Source: Agromyces bauzanensis (GTDB lineage: Bacteria > Actinomycetota > Actinomycetes > Actinomycetales > Microbacteriaceae). From it: a stretch of 64,000 nucleotides of DNA. The translations under genes were made by a program, and so were the position numbers. The DNA is taken from the NCBI RefSeq assembly GCF_014645655.1, contig NZ_BMMD01000008.1, positions 62,001 through 126,000 of the forward strand. The letters run 5' to 3'. Positions 15,940-23,758 of the stretch are shown one piece after another (the stretch's first letter is position 1; each line of letters starts with the position of its first letter). The notes under the pieces were generated by a model, which saw only the letters and a program-made list of their open reading frames with translations, ran no database searches and was not told the origin of the DNA.

Positions 15940-16017
15940 CTCAGTCCCGCTCGGAAGAGCGGGCGGAGCCGTGCCGGGCACCAGGGCTCCCGACCGCCGG
16001 TCGGAGCGACAACTGAG
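15940..16017 (+). promoter_or_regulatory. Candidate branched leader RNA of rpsB
   Basis: CTCAGT (15940-15945) pairs with ACTGAG (16012-16017) and closes three hairpins in a row: CCCGCTC/GAGCGGG with a GGAA loop (15946-15963), GGAGCC/GGCTCC with an inner GTGC/GCAC stem (15965-15990) and CGACC/GGTCG (15991-16003). The closing helix ends five bases before the Shine-Dalgarno AAGGAG (16022-16027). The form suggests an S2-binding autoregulatory leader; that role is inferred. Confidence 0.55.
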
Positions 16018-16036
16018 AACAGAAGGAGTACGGCTC

Positions 16037-16966
16037 ATGGCCGTCGTCACCATTCGCCAGCTGCTCGACAGCGGCGTGCACTTCGGGCACCAGACCCGCC
16101 GTTGGAACCCGAAGATGAAGCGCTTCATCTTCACGGAGCGTTCCGGCATCTACATCATCGACCTGCAGCAGTCGCTCGCCTACATCGACAAGGCGTACGA
16201 CTTCGTCAAGGAGACGGTCGCCCACGGCGGCACCATCCTCTTCGTCGGCACGAAGAAGCAGGCCCAGGAGTCCATCGCCGAGCAGGCCAAGCGCGTCGGC
16301 CAGCCCTACGTCAACCAGCGCTGGCTCGGCGGTCTCCTCACGAACTTCACCACGGTGTCCAAGCGCCTCGCGCGCATGAAGGAGCTCGAGGAGCTCGACT
16401 TCGAGGGCACCACGAGCGGCTTCACCAAGAAGGAGCTGCTCATCAAGAAGCGCGAGCTCGACAAGCTGCACAAGTCGCTCGGCGGCATCCGCAACCTGTC
16501 GAAGACCCCGTCGGCGCTCTGGGTGGTCGACACCAAGAAGGAGCACCTCGCGATCGACGAGGCGAAGAAGCTCGGCATCCCCGTCATCGGCATCCTCGAC
16601 ACGAACTGCGACCCGGACGAGGTGCAGTACCCGATCCCGGGCAACGACGACGCGATCCGCTCGGTGAGCCTGCTCACCCGCATCGTCGCCGACGCCGCCG
16701 CCGAGGGCCTCATCGAGCGCCACCAGAAGCCCGAGGCCGAGGGCAACGTGTCGGCCGTCGAGCCGCTCGCCGAGTGGGAGCAGGAGCTCCTCCAGGCGCA
16801 GACGCCCGAGCAGTCCTCCGCCGAGACCGCGAAGGTCGACGAGGCGACCGCCGAGGCCGCCGAGATCGAAGAGGTCGTCGACGTGGTGTCTGCGGATGCC
16901 ACCGCGGAGGCCGCGACCGAGTCCGAGGCGGATACCTCGGGCGCCGCCGCTGCCGAGACCGAGTAA
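16037..16966 (+). CDS. rpsB: 30S ribosomal protein S2
   Basis: S2 binds late in 30S assembly near the platform and recruits S1 where present. The family core is clear: [19 protein letters not shown] at residues 8-26, IVDVQKTV-type helices, the [13 protein letters not shown] segment and [15 protein letters not shown] near residue 183. A long acidic, Ala/Glu-rich tail (about residues 235-309) is typical of actinobacteria. The ATG has AAGGAG nine bases before it. It is followed by tsf after 43 bases, the usual pairing. Confidence 0.97.
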   Translation: MAVVTIRQLLDSGVHFGHQTRRWNPKMKRFIFTERSGIYIIDLQQSLAYIDKAYDFVKETVAHGGTILFVGTKKQAQESIAEQAKRVGQPYVNQRWLGGLLTNFTTVSKRLARMKELEELDFEGTTSGFTKKELLIKKRELDKLHKSLGGIRNLSKTPSALWVVDTKKEHLAIDEAKKLGIPVIGILDTNCDPDEVQYPIPGNDDAIRSVSLLTRIVADAAAEGLIERHQKPEAEGNVSAVEPLAEWEQELLQAQTPEQSSAETAKVDEATAEAAEIEEVVDVVSADATAEAATESEADTSGAAAAETE

Positions 16967-17009
16967 CACCCCTCCACACACGACCACGAGTCCAGGAGAC
17001 TTCCACAAC

Positions 17010-17840
17010 ATGGCCAACTTCACTCTCGAAGACGTCAAGACCCTGCGCGAGCGCCTCGGCACCGGCATGGTCGATACCAAGAACGCGCTCGTCGAGGCCG
17101 ACGGCGACCTCGAGAAGGCGGTCGAGCTCCTCCGCCTGAAGGGCGCGAAGGGCAACGCCAAGCGCGCCGACCGCTCCACCGCCGAGGGCCTCGTCGCCGC
17201 CGTCGAAAATGGCGACGGCACCGCCACCCTCATCGAGCTCGCCTGCGAGACCGACTTCGTCGCCAAGGGCGACAAGTTCGTCGCGCTGGCCGACCGCGTG
17301 CTCGCCGCTGTCGCGGCAGCTCGTGCCGAGACCGTCGAGGCCGCCCTGGCTGCGCCGGCCGAGGGCAAGACCGTCGCCGACGTGATCAGCGAGGAGGCCG
17401 CGATCCTCGGCGAGAAGGTCGAGCTGCGTCGCATCCGCCTCGTCACGGGCGAGCACTTCGCGATCTACCTGCACAAGACGTCGAAGGACCTGCCGCCGCA
17501 GGTCGGCGTCGTGCTCGGCTACTCGGGCGACGACGCGGACACGGCGCGCAGCATCGCGCAGCACATCTCGTTCGCCGACCCCGAGTACCTCTCGCGTGAC
17601 GACGTCCCCGCCGAGTCGGTCGAGAAGGAGCGTGCGATCGTCGAGCAGATCTCGCGCGAGGAGGGCAAGCCCGAGGTCGCCCTCCCGAAGATCATCGAGG
17701 GTCGCCTCGGCGCCTACTTCAAGCAGGTCGCGCTCCTCGAGCAGGACTACGCCAAGGACAACAAGCTGTCGGTGCGCAAGGTCGTCGAGGACGCGGGCCT
17801 CACGGTGAGCGACTTCGTTCGCTTCAAGGTCGGCGCCTAG
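17010..17840 (+). CDS. tsf: Elongation factor Ts
   Basis: EF-Ts exchanges GDP for GTP on EF-Tu. The N-terminal UBA-like domain (LEDVKTLRERLGTGMVDTKN, residues 5-24) is followed by the TDFVAKGDKFVALA motif that contacts EF-Tu (near residue 81) and the coiled-coil dimerisation part. Length is 276 aa. AGGAG stands 11 bases before the ATG. A strong terminator hairpin follows directly, so rpsB-tsf form a closed transcription unit. Confidence 0.97.
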   Translation: MANFTLEDVKTLRERLGTGMVDTKNALVEADGDLEKAVELLRLKGAKGNAKRADRSTAEGLVAAVENGDGTATLIELACETDFVAKGDKFVALADRVLAAVAAARAETVEAALAAPAEGKTVADVISEEAAILGEKVELRRIRLVTGEHFAIYLHKTSKDLPPQVGVVLGYSGDDADTARSIAQHISFADPEYLSRDDVPAESVEKERAIVEQISREEGKPEVALPKIIEGRLGAYFKQVALLEQDYAKDNKLSVRKVVEDAGLTVSDFVRFKVGA

Positions 17841-17849
17841 CCAAGGTGA

Positions 17850-17883
17850 GGGAGCCCGGTTCGCGCAGGCGATCCGGGCTCCC
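17850..17883 (+). terminator. Intrinsic-type terminator after tsf
   Basis: GGGAGCCCGG (17850-17859) pairs perfectly with CCGGGCTCCC (17874-17883); within the loop TCGC/GCGA add four more pairs around GCAG across a T-T mismatch. Only a short TTAT follows, so a full U-tract is lacking, as is usual in high-GC actinobacteria. Confidence 0.8.
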
Positions 17884-17947
17884 TTATCCGTGCGCGGCGC
17901 GCTTCTTCCACTAGTTTTGACACGGGCATGAAGGAACGGGGTCGAGG

Positions 17948-18679
17948 ATGACGGAACGCAGGCGAAGGGTCATGCTGAAGCTGTCGGGCGAGGCGTTCGG
18001 CGGTGGGGCACTCGGCGTCAATCCCGACGTCGTGGCCGCGCTGGCCAGGGAGATCGCGGACGCCGCGCGCACCGTCGAGGTCGCGATCGTCGTCGGCGGC
18101 GGCAACTTCTTCCGGGGCGCCGAGCTCTCGCAGCGCGGCATGGACCGCGGACGTGCCGACTACATGGGCATGCTCGGCACCGTGATGAACTCGCTCGCAC
18201 TGCAGGACTTCCTGGAGCAGGCGGGCGCCGAGACGCGCGTGCAGTCGGCGATCTCGATGACCCAGGTCGCCGAGCCGTACATCCCCCGCCGCGCGGAGCG
18301 CCACCTCGAGAAGGGCCGGGTCGTCATCTTCGGCGCCGGCGCCGGACTTCCGTACTTCTCGACCGACACGGTCGCCGCACAGCGTGCGCTGGAGATCGGC
18401 GCCGACGTCGTGCTCGTCGCGAAGAACGGGGTCGACGGCGTGTACTCCGACGACCCGCACACCAACCCCGACGCGCACAAGATCGACCGGATCAGTTACC
18501 AGGAGGCGCTGCAACGCGGCCTCAAGGTGGTCGACTCCACGGCGTTCAGCCTCTGCATGGACAACGGCATGCCCATGCAGGTCTTCGGCGTGGAGCCGAG
18601 AGGCAACGTCACGGCCGCCATCCTCGGCGCCGACCTCGGCACCGTCGTGAGCAACGGCGTGCCCGCGTCCACTCGATAG
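17948..18679 (+). CDS. pyrH: Uridylate kinase (UMP kinase)
   Basis: PyrH phosphorylates UMP to UDP in pyrimidine synthesis and belongs to the amino-acid-kinase fold. Motifs: [11 protein letters not shown] at residues 11-21, [14 protein letters not shown] near residue 46, [15 protein letters not shown] near residue 75 and the ATP-site [20 protein letters not shown] near residue 156. Length is 243 aa. It lies behind the tsf terminator, so its own promoter is likely; TAGTTT (17912-17917) is a candidate -10 box. The frr promoter overlaps its stop codon. Confidence 0.97.
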   Translation: MTERRRRVMLKLSGEAFGGGALGVNPDVVAALAREIADAARTVEVAIVVGGGNFFRGAELSQRGMDRGRADYMGMLGTVMNSLALQDFLEQAGAETRVQSAISMTQVAEPYIPRRAERHLEKGRVVIFGAGAGLPYFSTDTVAAQRALEIGADVVLVAKNGVDGVYSDDPHTNPDAHKIDRISYQEALQRGLKVVDSTAFSLCMDNGMPMQVFGVEPRGNVTAAILGADLGTVVSNGVPASTR

Positions 18680-18682
18680 ACT
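18677..18682 (+). promoter_or_regulatory. -10 box for frr overlapping the pyrH stop codon
   Basis: TAGACT, the consensus-like hexamer used at several promoters in this window, begins with the TAG stop codon of pyrH. Transcription would start near 18690, giving frr a short leader with the GAAGGAG Shine-Dalgarno sequence at 18701-18707. Confidence 0.45.
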
Positions 18683-18712
18683 GTCCCGAGTAGCGAACCA
18701 GAAGGAGCTCCC

Positions 18713-19267
18713 GTGATCGCGGATGTACTGTCCGATGCCACTGCACGCATGCACAAGGCCGTCGAAGTCGCCAAGGACGACTTCGCGACGGTGCGCACGG
18801 GACGCGCGAACCCCCAGCTCTTCCAGAAGATCATGGTCAGCTACTACGGCACGCCCACGCCGCTGTCGCAGCTCGCCTCGCTGCAGAACCCCGAGGCCCG
18901 TACGCTCGTGGTGACGCCCTACGACAAGAGCGCCACGCGGGACATCGAGCAGGCCATCCGCGACACGCCCAACCTCGGCGCCAACCCCTCCAACGACGGC
19001 AACATCATCCGTGTGACGCTTCCCGAGCTCACCGAGGAACGCCGCAAGGAGTATGTGAAGATCGTGCGCTCGAAGGCGGAGGACGCCAAGGTGTCGGTGC
19101 GCAACATCCGTCGCAAGGCGAAGGACGACCTCGACGCGCTCAAGGGCGAGGTCGGCGACGACGAGGTGTCGCGCGCCGAGAAGGAGCTCGAGCACATCAC
19201 GAAGACGAACGTCGACGCGATCGACGACGCGCTGAAGCGCAAGGAAGCCGAACTCCTCGAGGTCTGA
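18713..19267 (+). CDS. frr: Ribosome recycling factor
   Basis: RRF splits post-termination ribosomes with EF-G. The 184-residue protein starts [20 protein letters not shown] and has the conserved [14 protein letters not shown] (near residue 25), the middle domain with [20 protein letters not shown] and the last helix. GTG is the start; GAAGGAG lies six bases upstream. It has its own likely promoter but can also be read from pyrH. cdsA follows after ten bases. Confidence 0.97.
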   Translation: MIADVLSDATARMHKAVEVAKDDFATVRTGRANPQLFQKIMVSYYGTPTPLSQLASLQNPEARTLVVTPYDKSATRDIEQAIRDTPNLGANPSNDGNIIRVTLPELTEERRKEYVKIVRSKAEDAKVSVRNIRRKAKDDLDALKGEVGDDEVSRAEKELEHITKTNVDAIDDALKRKEAELLEV

Positions 19268-19277
19268 GGGGCACACG

Positions 19278-20261
19278 ATGTCGGGCGTCCCAAGGGAGGA
19301 TCAGTCGGACGCCGGGGGGCATGACCGAACCGCGCGTGAGGACTTCCGCGCGCAGGTGCATGCGCGCAAGGCCGATCTCGAGCGGCAGTTCGAGGCCTCG
19401 AAGGCGCAGTTCGACGAGGCACAGGAGAAGATCCAGGCGCGCACCGGTCGCAACCTGATCCTCGCGATCATCATCGGCCTCGTGTTCGGCGGCGCACTGC
19501 TGCTGAGCCTGCTCGTCATCAAAGAGCTGTTCATGCTCTTCGCGGTGGTGCTCGCGGGGTTCGCGAGCTACGAGCTCGCGCAGGCGCTGCGCAAGGACGA
19601 CTACCGCGTGCCCCGCATCCCGACCGTCGCGGTCGCGGTCGCCGCGGTGCCGGCCGCCTACTACGGTAGTGCGGGCGGGCAGTTCGTCGCCGTGATCGTC
19701 GGCATCGTGGTGGTGAGCCTGTGGCGGCTGGCCGAGCAGGTCGTGCCGAGCCTGCGCCGCACAGGCGCGAGCCTCGTGCGGGACCTCATCGCCGGCGCGT
19801 TCGTGCAGGGTTACGTCACGTTCCTCGCCACGTTCGCCGTCGTGCTCACGGCGGCCGAGGGCGGGCAGTGGTGGACTTTGGCGTTCATCGTCATCGCCGT
19901 GGCGGCGGACACCGGCGCGTACGCGACGGGTCTGATGTTCGGCAGGCACCCGATGGCGCCCGTGATCAGCCCGAAGAAGACGTGGGAGGGCTTCGCCGGG
20001 GGAGCGGCGGCGAGTCTCGTCGCGGGCGTGCTGCTCTCCACGCTCATGCTCGGCAACACATGGTGGTTCGGCCTGATCTTCGGCGCCGCCATCTTCCTCA
20101 CGGCGACGCTCGGCGACCTCGCCGAGTCGCTCGTCAAGCGCGACATCGGCATCAAGGACATGAGCTCGTGGCTGCCGGGCCACGGCGGATTCCTCGACCG
20201 GCTGGACTCGATCCTGCCGTCTGCGGCCGTCGCGTTCGTGGCGTTCCGGATCTTCGGTTGA
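19278..20261 (+). CDS. cdsA: Phosphatidate cytidylyltransferase
   Basis: CdsA makes CDP-diacylglycerol, the precursor of all phospholipids, from CTP and phosphatidate. A charged N-terminal part of about 55 residues, predicted to be a short coiled coil (QVHARKADLERQFEASKAQF), precedes about eight transmembrane segments. The family signature is near the end: SPKKTWEGFAGG and later KRDIGIKDMSSWLPGHGGFL with DRLDS. Length is 327 aa. The order frr-cdsA is conserved in actinobacteria. Confidence 0.93.
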   Translation: MSGVPREDQSDAGGHDRTAREDFRAQVHARKADLERQFEASKAQFDEAQEKIQARTGRNLILAIIIGLVFGGALLLSLLVIKELFMLFAVVLAGFASYELAQALRKDDYRVPRIPTVAVAVAAVPAAYYGSAGGQFVAVIVGIVVVSLWRLAEQVVPSLRRTGASLVRDLIAGAFVQGYVTFLATFAVVLTAAEGGQWWTLAFIVIAVAADTGAYATGLMFGRHPMAPVISPKKTWEGFAGGAAASLVAGVLLSTLMLGNTWWFGLIFGAAIFLTATLGDLAESLVKRDIGIKDMSSWLPGHGGFLDRLDSILPSAAVAFVAFRIFG

Positions 20262-20269
20262 GCGTTCGG

Positions 20270-20275
20270 GATAAT
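20270..20275 (+). promoter_or_regulatory. -10 box of a probable leaderless promoter (DivIVA-domain gene)
   Basis: GATAAT with six bases to the GTG at 20282, and no Shine-Dalgarno sequence in between. Confidence 0.5.
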
Positions 20276-20281
20276 GGTGCG

Positions 20282-20836
20282 GTGGATTCCACCTTCCCCC
20301 GCGCACGCAAGCCTCACCTCGGGTACAACATCGAACAGGTCGAGGAGTTCCTGCAGGTCGCACGTCGTGCCTATGACGGCACGGCCCGACCCGGCGATCC
20401 GCCGCTGAGCGCGGAGCGCATCCGGCTCGCCGCCTTCGCGATGCAGAAGCGCGGGTACTCGACCGCGCACGTGGATGCCGCGCTCGAACGGCTCGAGGAC
20501 GCGTTCGCCGCCGAGGAACGCCAGGTGGCCGCCCGGCTGCACGGCACGGAGGCGTGGCTCGCCGAGGCCCGCACGACCGCCCAGGTGATCACGAACCGGC
20601 TCGCCCGTCCCGAGGGCGAGCGCTTCGATCGGGTCAGCCCCCTCGCCCTCGGCTACCGCGTGCGCGAGGTCGACCGGTTCGCCGACAAGCTCACCCGCTA
20701 TTTCCGCGACGGATGGCCCATCTCGATCGACGACGTGCGCACCGTGGTGTTCACGACGCAACGCGGCGGCTACCGCGAATCCCAGGTCGATCTCGTGCTC
20801 GACGCCGTCGTCGATGTCATGCTCGCAGTGCGGTGA
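20282..20836 (+). CDS. DivIVA-domain protein (short form)
   Basis: The 184-residue protein has two DivIVA-type repeats: FPRARKPHLGYNIEQVEEFL near the start and the related VSPLALGYRVREVDRFADKL near residue 118; each is followed by a segment ending RGY (MQKRGYSTAHVDAAL and TTQRGGYRESQVDLVL). Such small proteins in actinobacteria are linked to cell-pole or divisome organisation, but this one lacks the long coiled coil of Wag31. The GTG start is chosen because a GATAAT -10 box ends six bases before it. It stands between cdsA and a lytic-transglycosylase-like gene. Confidence 0.75.
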   Translation: MDSTFPRARKPHLGYNIEQVEEFLQVARRAYDGTARPGDPPLSAERIRLAAFAMQKRGYSTAHVDAALERLEDAFAAEERQVAARLHGTEAWLAEARTTAQVITNRLARPEGERFDRVSPLALGYRVREVDRFADKLTRYFRDGWPISIDDVRTVVFTTQRGGYRESQVDLVLDAVVDVMLAVR

Positions 20837-20868
20837 GTGTCGGTTCGACGGGGCCGCGGCGGCTCGGA

Positions 20869-20874
20869 TACACT
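20869..20874 (+). promoter_or_regulatory. -10 box upstream of the lytic-transglycosylase-like gene
   Basis: TACACT nine bases before GTG 20884; slightly far for a leaderless start, but no Shine-Dalgarno sequence is seen. Confidence 0.4.
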
Positions 20875-20883
20875 CGACGAATC

Positions 20884-21543
20884 GTGGGCAGGCATATGGG
20901 ATCGGATGAGGCGGCCGTCGCCGTGCGCCCGCATACGACGAGCACCCGCACGCGCGGTCCGGTCAAGCAGGCGGCGGTCGTGGTGTTCGCATTCGCCGCC
21001 TCGGTCAGCTTCCTCCTCGTGAACGTCGTCGACCCCTTCTCGGGCGCGACCGCCTCGCCCGACTTCGCACGCGACGGCGATCGGTTCGGCGGCGCAGAGG
21101 TGCAGGCGTACGACGTCGATGGCGACTACACCATCGGCGTCGCCCGCGAAGGCTACGTCGTCGAGAAGAAGCCCGAGGTCAGGCTCGCGCCCGCCTCGAC
21201 GTCGGCCAGCGGGTGGGCGCCGCCTGCCATCACGCCCGACCCCGGGTCGGCGCAGGCCTACGCGGCAGGTGCCGTGGCCGCGCGCGGTTGGCCCTCGACG
21301 GAGTTCGACTGCCTCGTCGCGCTCTGGGGCAAGGAATCGGGCTGGCGCGTGAACGCCTACAACCCGTCGAGCGGCGCCTACGGCATCCCGCAGGCGCTTC
21401 CGGGCTCCAAGATGGCGACCGCCGGCGCCGACTGGGAGACGAACGCCGCCACCCAGATCGAATGGGGCCTCGGCTACATCCAGGGCCGTTACGGCACCCC
21501 CTGCGGCGCCTGGGCGCACTCGCAGGACGCCGGCTGGTACTGA
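20884..21543 (+). CDS. Lytic-transglycosylase-like secreted protein
   Basis: After a cytoplasmic N-terminus of about 30 residues and one hydrophobic signal/anchor (KQAAVVVFAFAASVSFLLVN, residues 36-55), the C-terminal 75 residues carry a lysozyme-like fold: LWGKESGWRVNAYNPSSGAY with the candidate catalytic Glu, GIPQALPGSKMA, QIEWGLGYIQGRYG and a final W-Y. This domain is often annotated as aggregation-promoting factor C-terminal-like; it is expected to cleave or bind peptidoglycan. Either GTG 20884 or ATG 20896 can be the start; the -10 box favours the GTG. Length is 219 aa. Confidence 0.72.
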   Translation: MGRHMGSDEAAVAVRPHTTSTRTRGPVKQAAVVVFAFAASVSFLLVNVVDPFSGATASPDFARDGDRFGGAEVQAYDVDGDYTIGVAREGYVVEKKPEVRLAPASTSASGWAPPAITPDPGSAQAYAAGAVAARGWPSTEFDCLVALWGKESGWRVNAYNPSSGAYGIPQALPGSKMATAGADWETNAATQIEWGLGYIQGRYGTPCGAWAHSQDAGWY

Positions 21544-21563
21544 ATTCCTGTCGGGTCATCCGT

Positions 21564-21587
21564 GCCCGTGAACGGGCGCCCACGGGC
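21564..21587 (+). terminator. Possible terminator hairpin before the next promoter
   Basis: GCCCGTG (21564-21570) pairs with CACGGGC (21581-21587). No T-tract follows. It lies between the transglycosylase-like gene and the TAGACT box of the next gene. Confidence 0.3.
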
Positions 21588-21592
21588 GACCC

Positions 21593-21598
21593 TAGACT
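21593..21598 (+). promoter_or_regulatory. -10 box of a probable leaderless promoter
   Basis: TAGACT with six bases to the ATG at 21605. Confidence 0.55.
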
Positions 21599-21604
21599 GG
21601 AACC

Positions 21605-21913
21605 ATGGCGCGCTCGAACCGATCCCGGGGACGTGCGGCCCGTGCGCGTGAGCCGCATCCTGAGCTCGACATCGAGCGCATGACGGCGAGCTGGCGGCGC
21701 ATCGAGGTCCGGGGCGGACGCGAATGGAACGTCCAGCCGGTCTCCGAACTGCAGGCCGTGAAGCCGTACCTCTGCCCCGGCTGCGGACTCGAGGTGGCGC
21801 CGGGCGTCGCCCACCTCGTGGTCTGGCGCGCCGACGGCGTGCTCGGCGACGCCGCCGACCTCGCCGCACGCCGCCATTGGCACATCCACTGCTGGAGGAT
21901 CGTCACCCAGTGA
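21605..21913 (+). CDS. Small zinc-ribbon-like conserved protein
   Basis: The 102-residue protein has a basic N-terminus (about 17 residues with eight Arg) and a putative metal site made of C57-P-G-C60 and a His/Cys cluster at 91-96 (HWHIHC). This resembles small actinobacterial proteins sometimes labelled ATP/GTP-binding; I see no P-loop in it. A role in nucleic-acid binding is only a guess from the basic end and zinc site. It overlaps the next gene by four bases (GTGA), so the two are translated together. Confidence 0.7.
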   Translation: MARSNRSRGRAARAREPHPELDIERMTASWRRIEVRGGREWNVQPVSELQAVKPYLCPGCGLEVAPGVAHLVVWRADGVLGDAADLAARRHWHIHCWRIVTQ

Positions 21914-22653
21914 CCCACGAGAACCACATCGAGATCAGGGCCGGCGTCGAGTTGCCGGCGATCCGCGAGGAGATCGAGCTGCGCACCGCCGACGGGCTCA
22001 CGCTCGTGGGAGAGCTGGCCACCCCGGTCGACCGGCCGCCCGTCGCGACGCTCGTGACGTTGCATCCGCTGCCGACCGCCGGTGGATTCATGGACTCCCA
22101 CATCCTGCGGAAGGCGGCCGCCCGACTGCCTGCGTTGGCGGACCTCGCGGTGCTGCGGTTCAACACCCGCGGCACCACCTCGCCGCGCGGCACCAGCGAG
22201 GGATCGTTCGGCGAGGGCATCGAGGAGCGAGCGGATGTCGCGGCCGCGATGGCGTTCGTCGCCGAGCGCGGCCTGCCGAACCCGTGGCTGGTGGGCTGGT
22301 CGTTCGGCACCGAGCTCGCGCTCAAGTACGGGCTCGACCACGGCATCGCCGGAGCCGTGCTCCTGTCGCCGCCGCTGCACCGCACGAGCGAGGAGGAGCT
22401 CAGGCGCTGGAACGCGTCGTCGGCGCCCATCGTCGCCCTCATCCCCGAGCACGACGACTACCTGAGGCCCGACGCCGCAGCGGAGCGGTTCGCGGTGCTG
22501 CCGCGCGTGCGCCGCATCGACGTGGCCGGCGGCAAGCACCTGTGGGTCGGCGAGGCGCAGACCCGTCGGGTGCTCGAGGAGATCGTCGCGGCCGTGAATC
22601 CGGCGGCGCTGCCGCTGCCGACAACCTGGCCCGCGGCATCCGCCACGGACTGA
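21910..22653 (+). CDS. Alpha/beta-hydrolase of the dienelactone-hydrolase-like type
   Basis: Core motifs are the oxyanion segment LVTLHPLPTAGG (about residue 50), the strand VLRFNTRGTTSPRG (about residue 85), the nucleophile elbow GWSFGTELA (Ser near residue 133), an acidic residue in IPEHDDYLRP and the late His in GGKHLWVG. Substrate unknown; such proteins are esterases or short-peptide hydrolases. Length is 247 aa. The GTG start overlaps the stop of the zinc-ribbon gene. It is convergent with the AI-2E permease. Confidence 0.82.
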   Translation: MTHENHIEIRAGVELPAIREEIELRTADGLTLVGELATPVDRPPVATLVTLHPLPTAGGFMDSHILRKAAARLPALADLAVLRFNTRGTTSPRGTSEGSFGEGIEERADVAAAMAFVAERGLPNPWLVGWSFGTELALKYGLDHGIAGAVLLSPPLHRTSEEELRRWNASSAPIVALIPEHDDYLRPDAAAERFAVLPRVRRIDVAGGKHLWVGEAQTRRVLEEIVAAVNPAALPLPTTWPAASATD

Positions 22654-22671
22654 TTTCCTCGTCGAACAGGG

Positions 22672-23736
22672 TCAGAGCTCGTTCTGACGCGGGATCACGA
22701 CCTGCTTGATGATGAGCAGCATCGACGCCGCGAACGGGATGGCGATGAGCGCGCCGAGGATGCCGAGGAGCGAACCGCCCGCGAGGGCCGCGACCACGAC
22801 GAGCGCCCCGGGAACCTTGACCGCACGCGTCATGATCCGCGGGCTCAACACGTACGCCTCGACCTGCATGTAGACGAGGTAGTAGATCGCGGCCGCGAGC
22901 GCCGTGAGCGACGAGCCGAGGCCCGGGATGAGGCACACCAGCACGATCAGGATCGAGCCTGAGAGCGTGCCGACGAGCGGAACGAGCGAGAAGAGGAACG
23001 CAATGAACGCGAGGACCGCCGGGAACGGCGCCCCGATGATCGAGAGGAAGACGAAGCTCAGGATGCCGTTGACGGCGGCGAGCGACACCTGGCCGAGCAC
23101 GTAACGGCCGACCGACTGGGTGATCTGCTCGGTCAGGTCGGCGAATCGTGCACGCTTCGAGGCGGGCACCAACTGGTAGCTCGCGCGCTTCATGCTGTTG
23201 AGGGAAGCCGTGAAGTAGAGCGTCAGGATGAGCACGATCACGATAGCGAAGACTCCTGCGCCGACGGCGATCGCCACCTGCAGCACGCCGCCGGCGAGCT
23301 CGCTCAGCTTCTCGGGATTGGTGAAGAAGTCGGTGATCGCCGCCGAGACCTGCTGCTGCAGGTCGCTGATCGCGAGCTGCGGGAACTGCTCCTCGAGGGA
23401 CTCGACCCAGTCGAAGCTGCTCACGCGCTCGAAGATGGCCGGGATCTCGTCGACGAGCTGGCTCACCTGGTCGACGATGATGGGCACGACCGCGAGCACG
23501 AGTGCGGCGACCAGGAGGCCGACCCCCGTCATGACGATGACGATCGCCGCCCAGCGCGGAAGCCCTCGGCGCTCGAGCCAGCTGATCGCCGGGTCGAGGC
23601 CGAGGGCCAGGAAGAGCGCCGCGCCGACGTACGCGATGATCGTCGACAGGGTCGCGATGGCCGAGAGGATGAGCAGGCCGACGCCGACCCCGAGCGTTCC
23701 GACGAGACCGATTCGGAACGCGTTCTGGATCTTCAT
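22672..23736 (-). CDS. AI-2E family transporter
   Basis: This is a membrane protein of 354 aa with about eight transmembrane helices. The first helices (VGVGLLILSAIATLSTIIAY) are followed by the family's LGLDPAISWLERRGLPRW and, in the middle, a soluble segment (residues 105-160, ERVSSFDWVESLEEQFPQLA). The C-terminal half has LVGTLSGSILIVLVCLIPG. Relatives export various small molecules or ions (TqsA, PerM, sodium/proton antiporters), so an autoinducer role should not be assumed. It stands between a convergent hydrolase and the coiled-coil gene upstream on the same strand, 22 bases away. Confidence 0.85.
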   Translation of the reverse strand: MKIQNAFRIGLVGTLGVGVGLLILSAIATLSTIIAYVGAALFLALGLDPAISWLERRGLPRWAAIVIVMTGVGLLVAALVLAVVPIIVDQVSQLVDEIPAIFERVSSFDWVESLEEQFPQLAISDLQQQVSAAITDFFTNPEKLSELAGGVLQVAIAVGAGVFAIVIVLILTLYFTASLNSMKRASYQLVPASKRARFADLTEQITQSVGRYVLGQVSLAAVNGILSFVFLSIIGAPFPAVLAFIAFLFSLVPLVGTLSGSILIVLVCLIPGLGSSLTALAAAIYYLVYMQVEAYVLSPRIMTRAVKVPGALVVVAALAGGSLLGILGALIAIPFAASMLLIIKQVVIPRQNEL

Positions 23737-23758
23737 CGACTGACGCGCGTCGCCCGGA

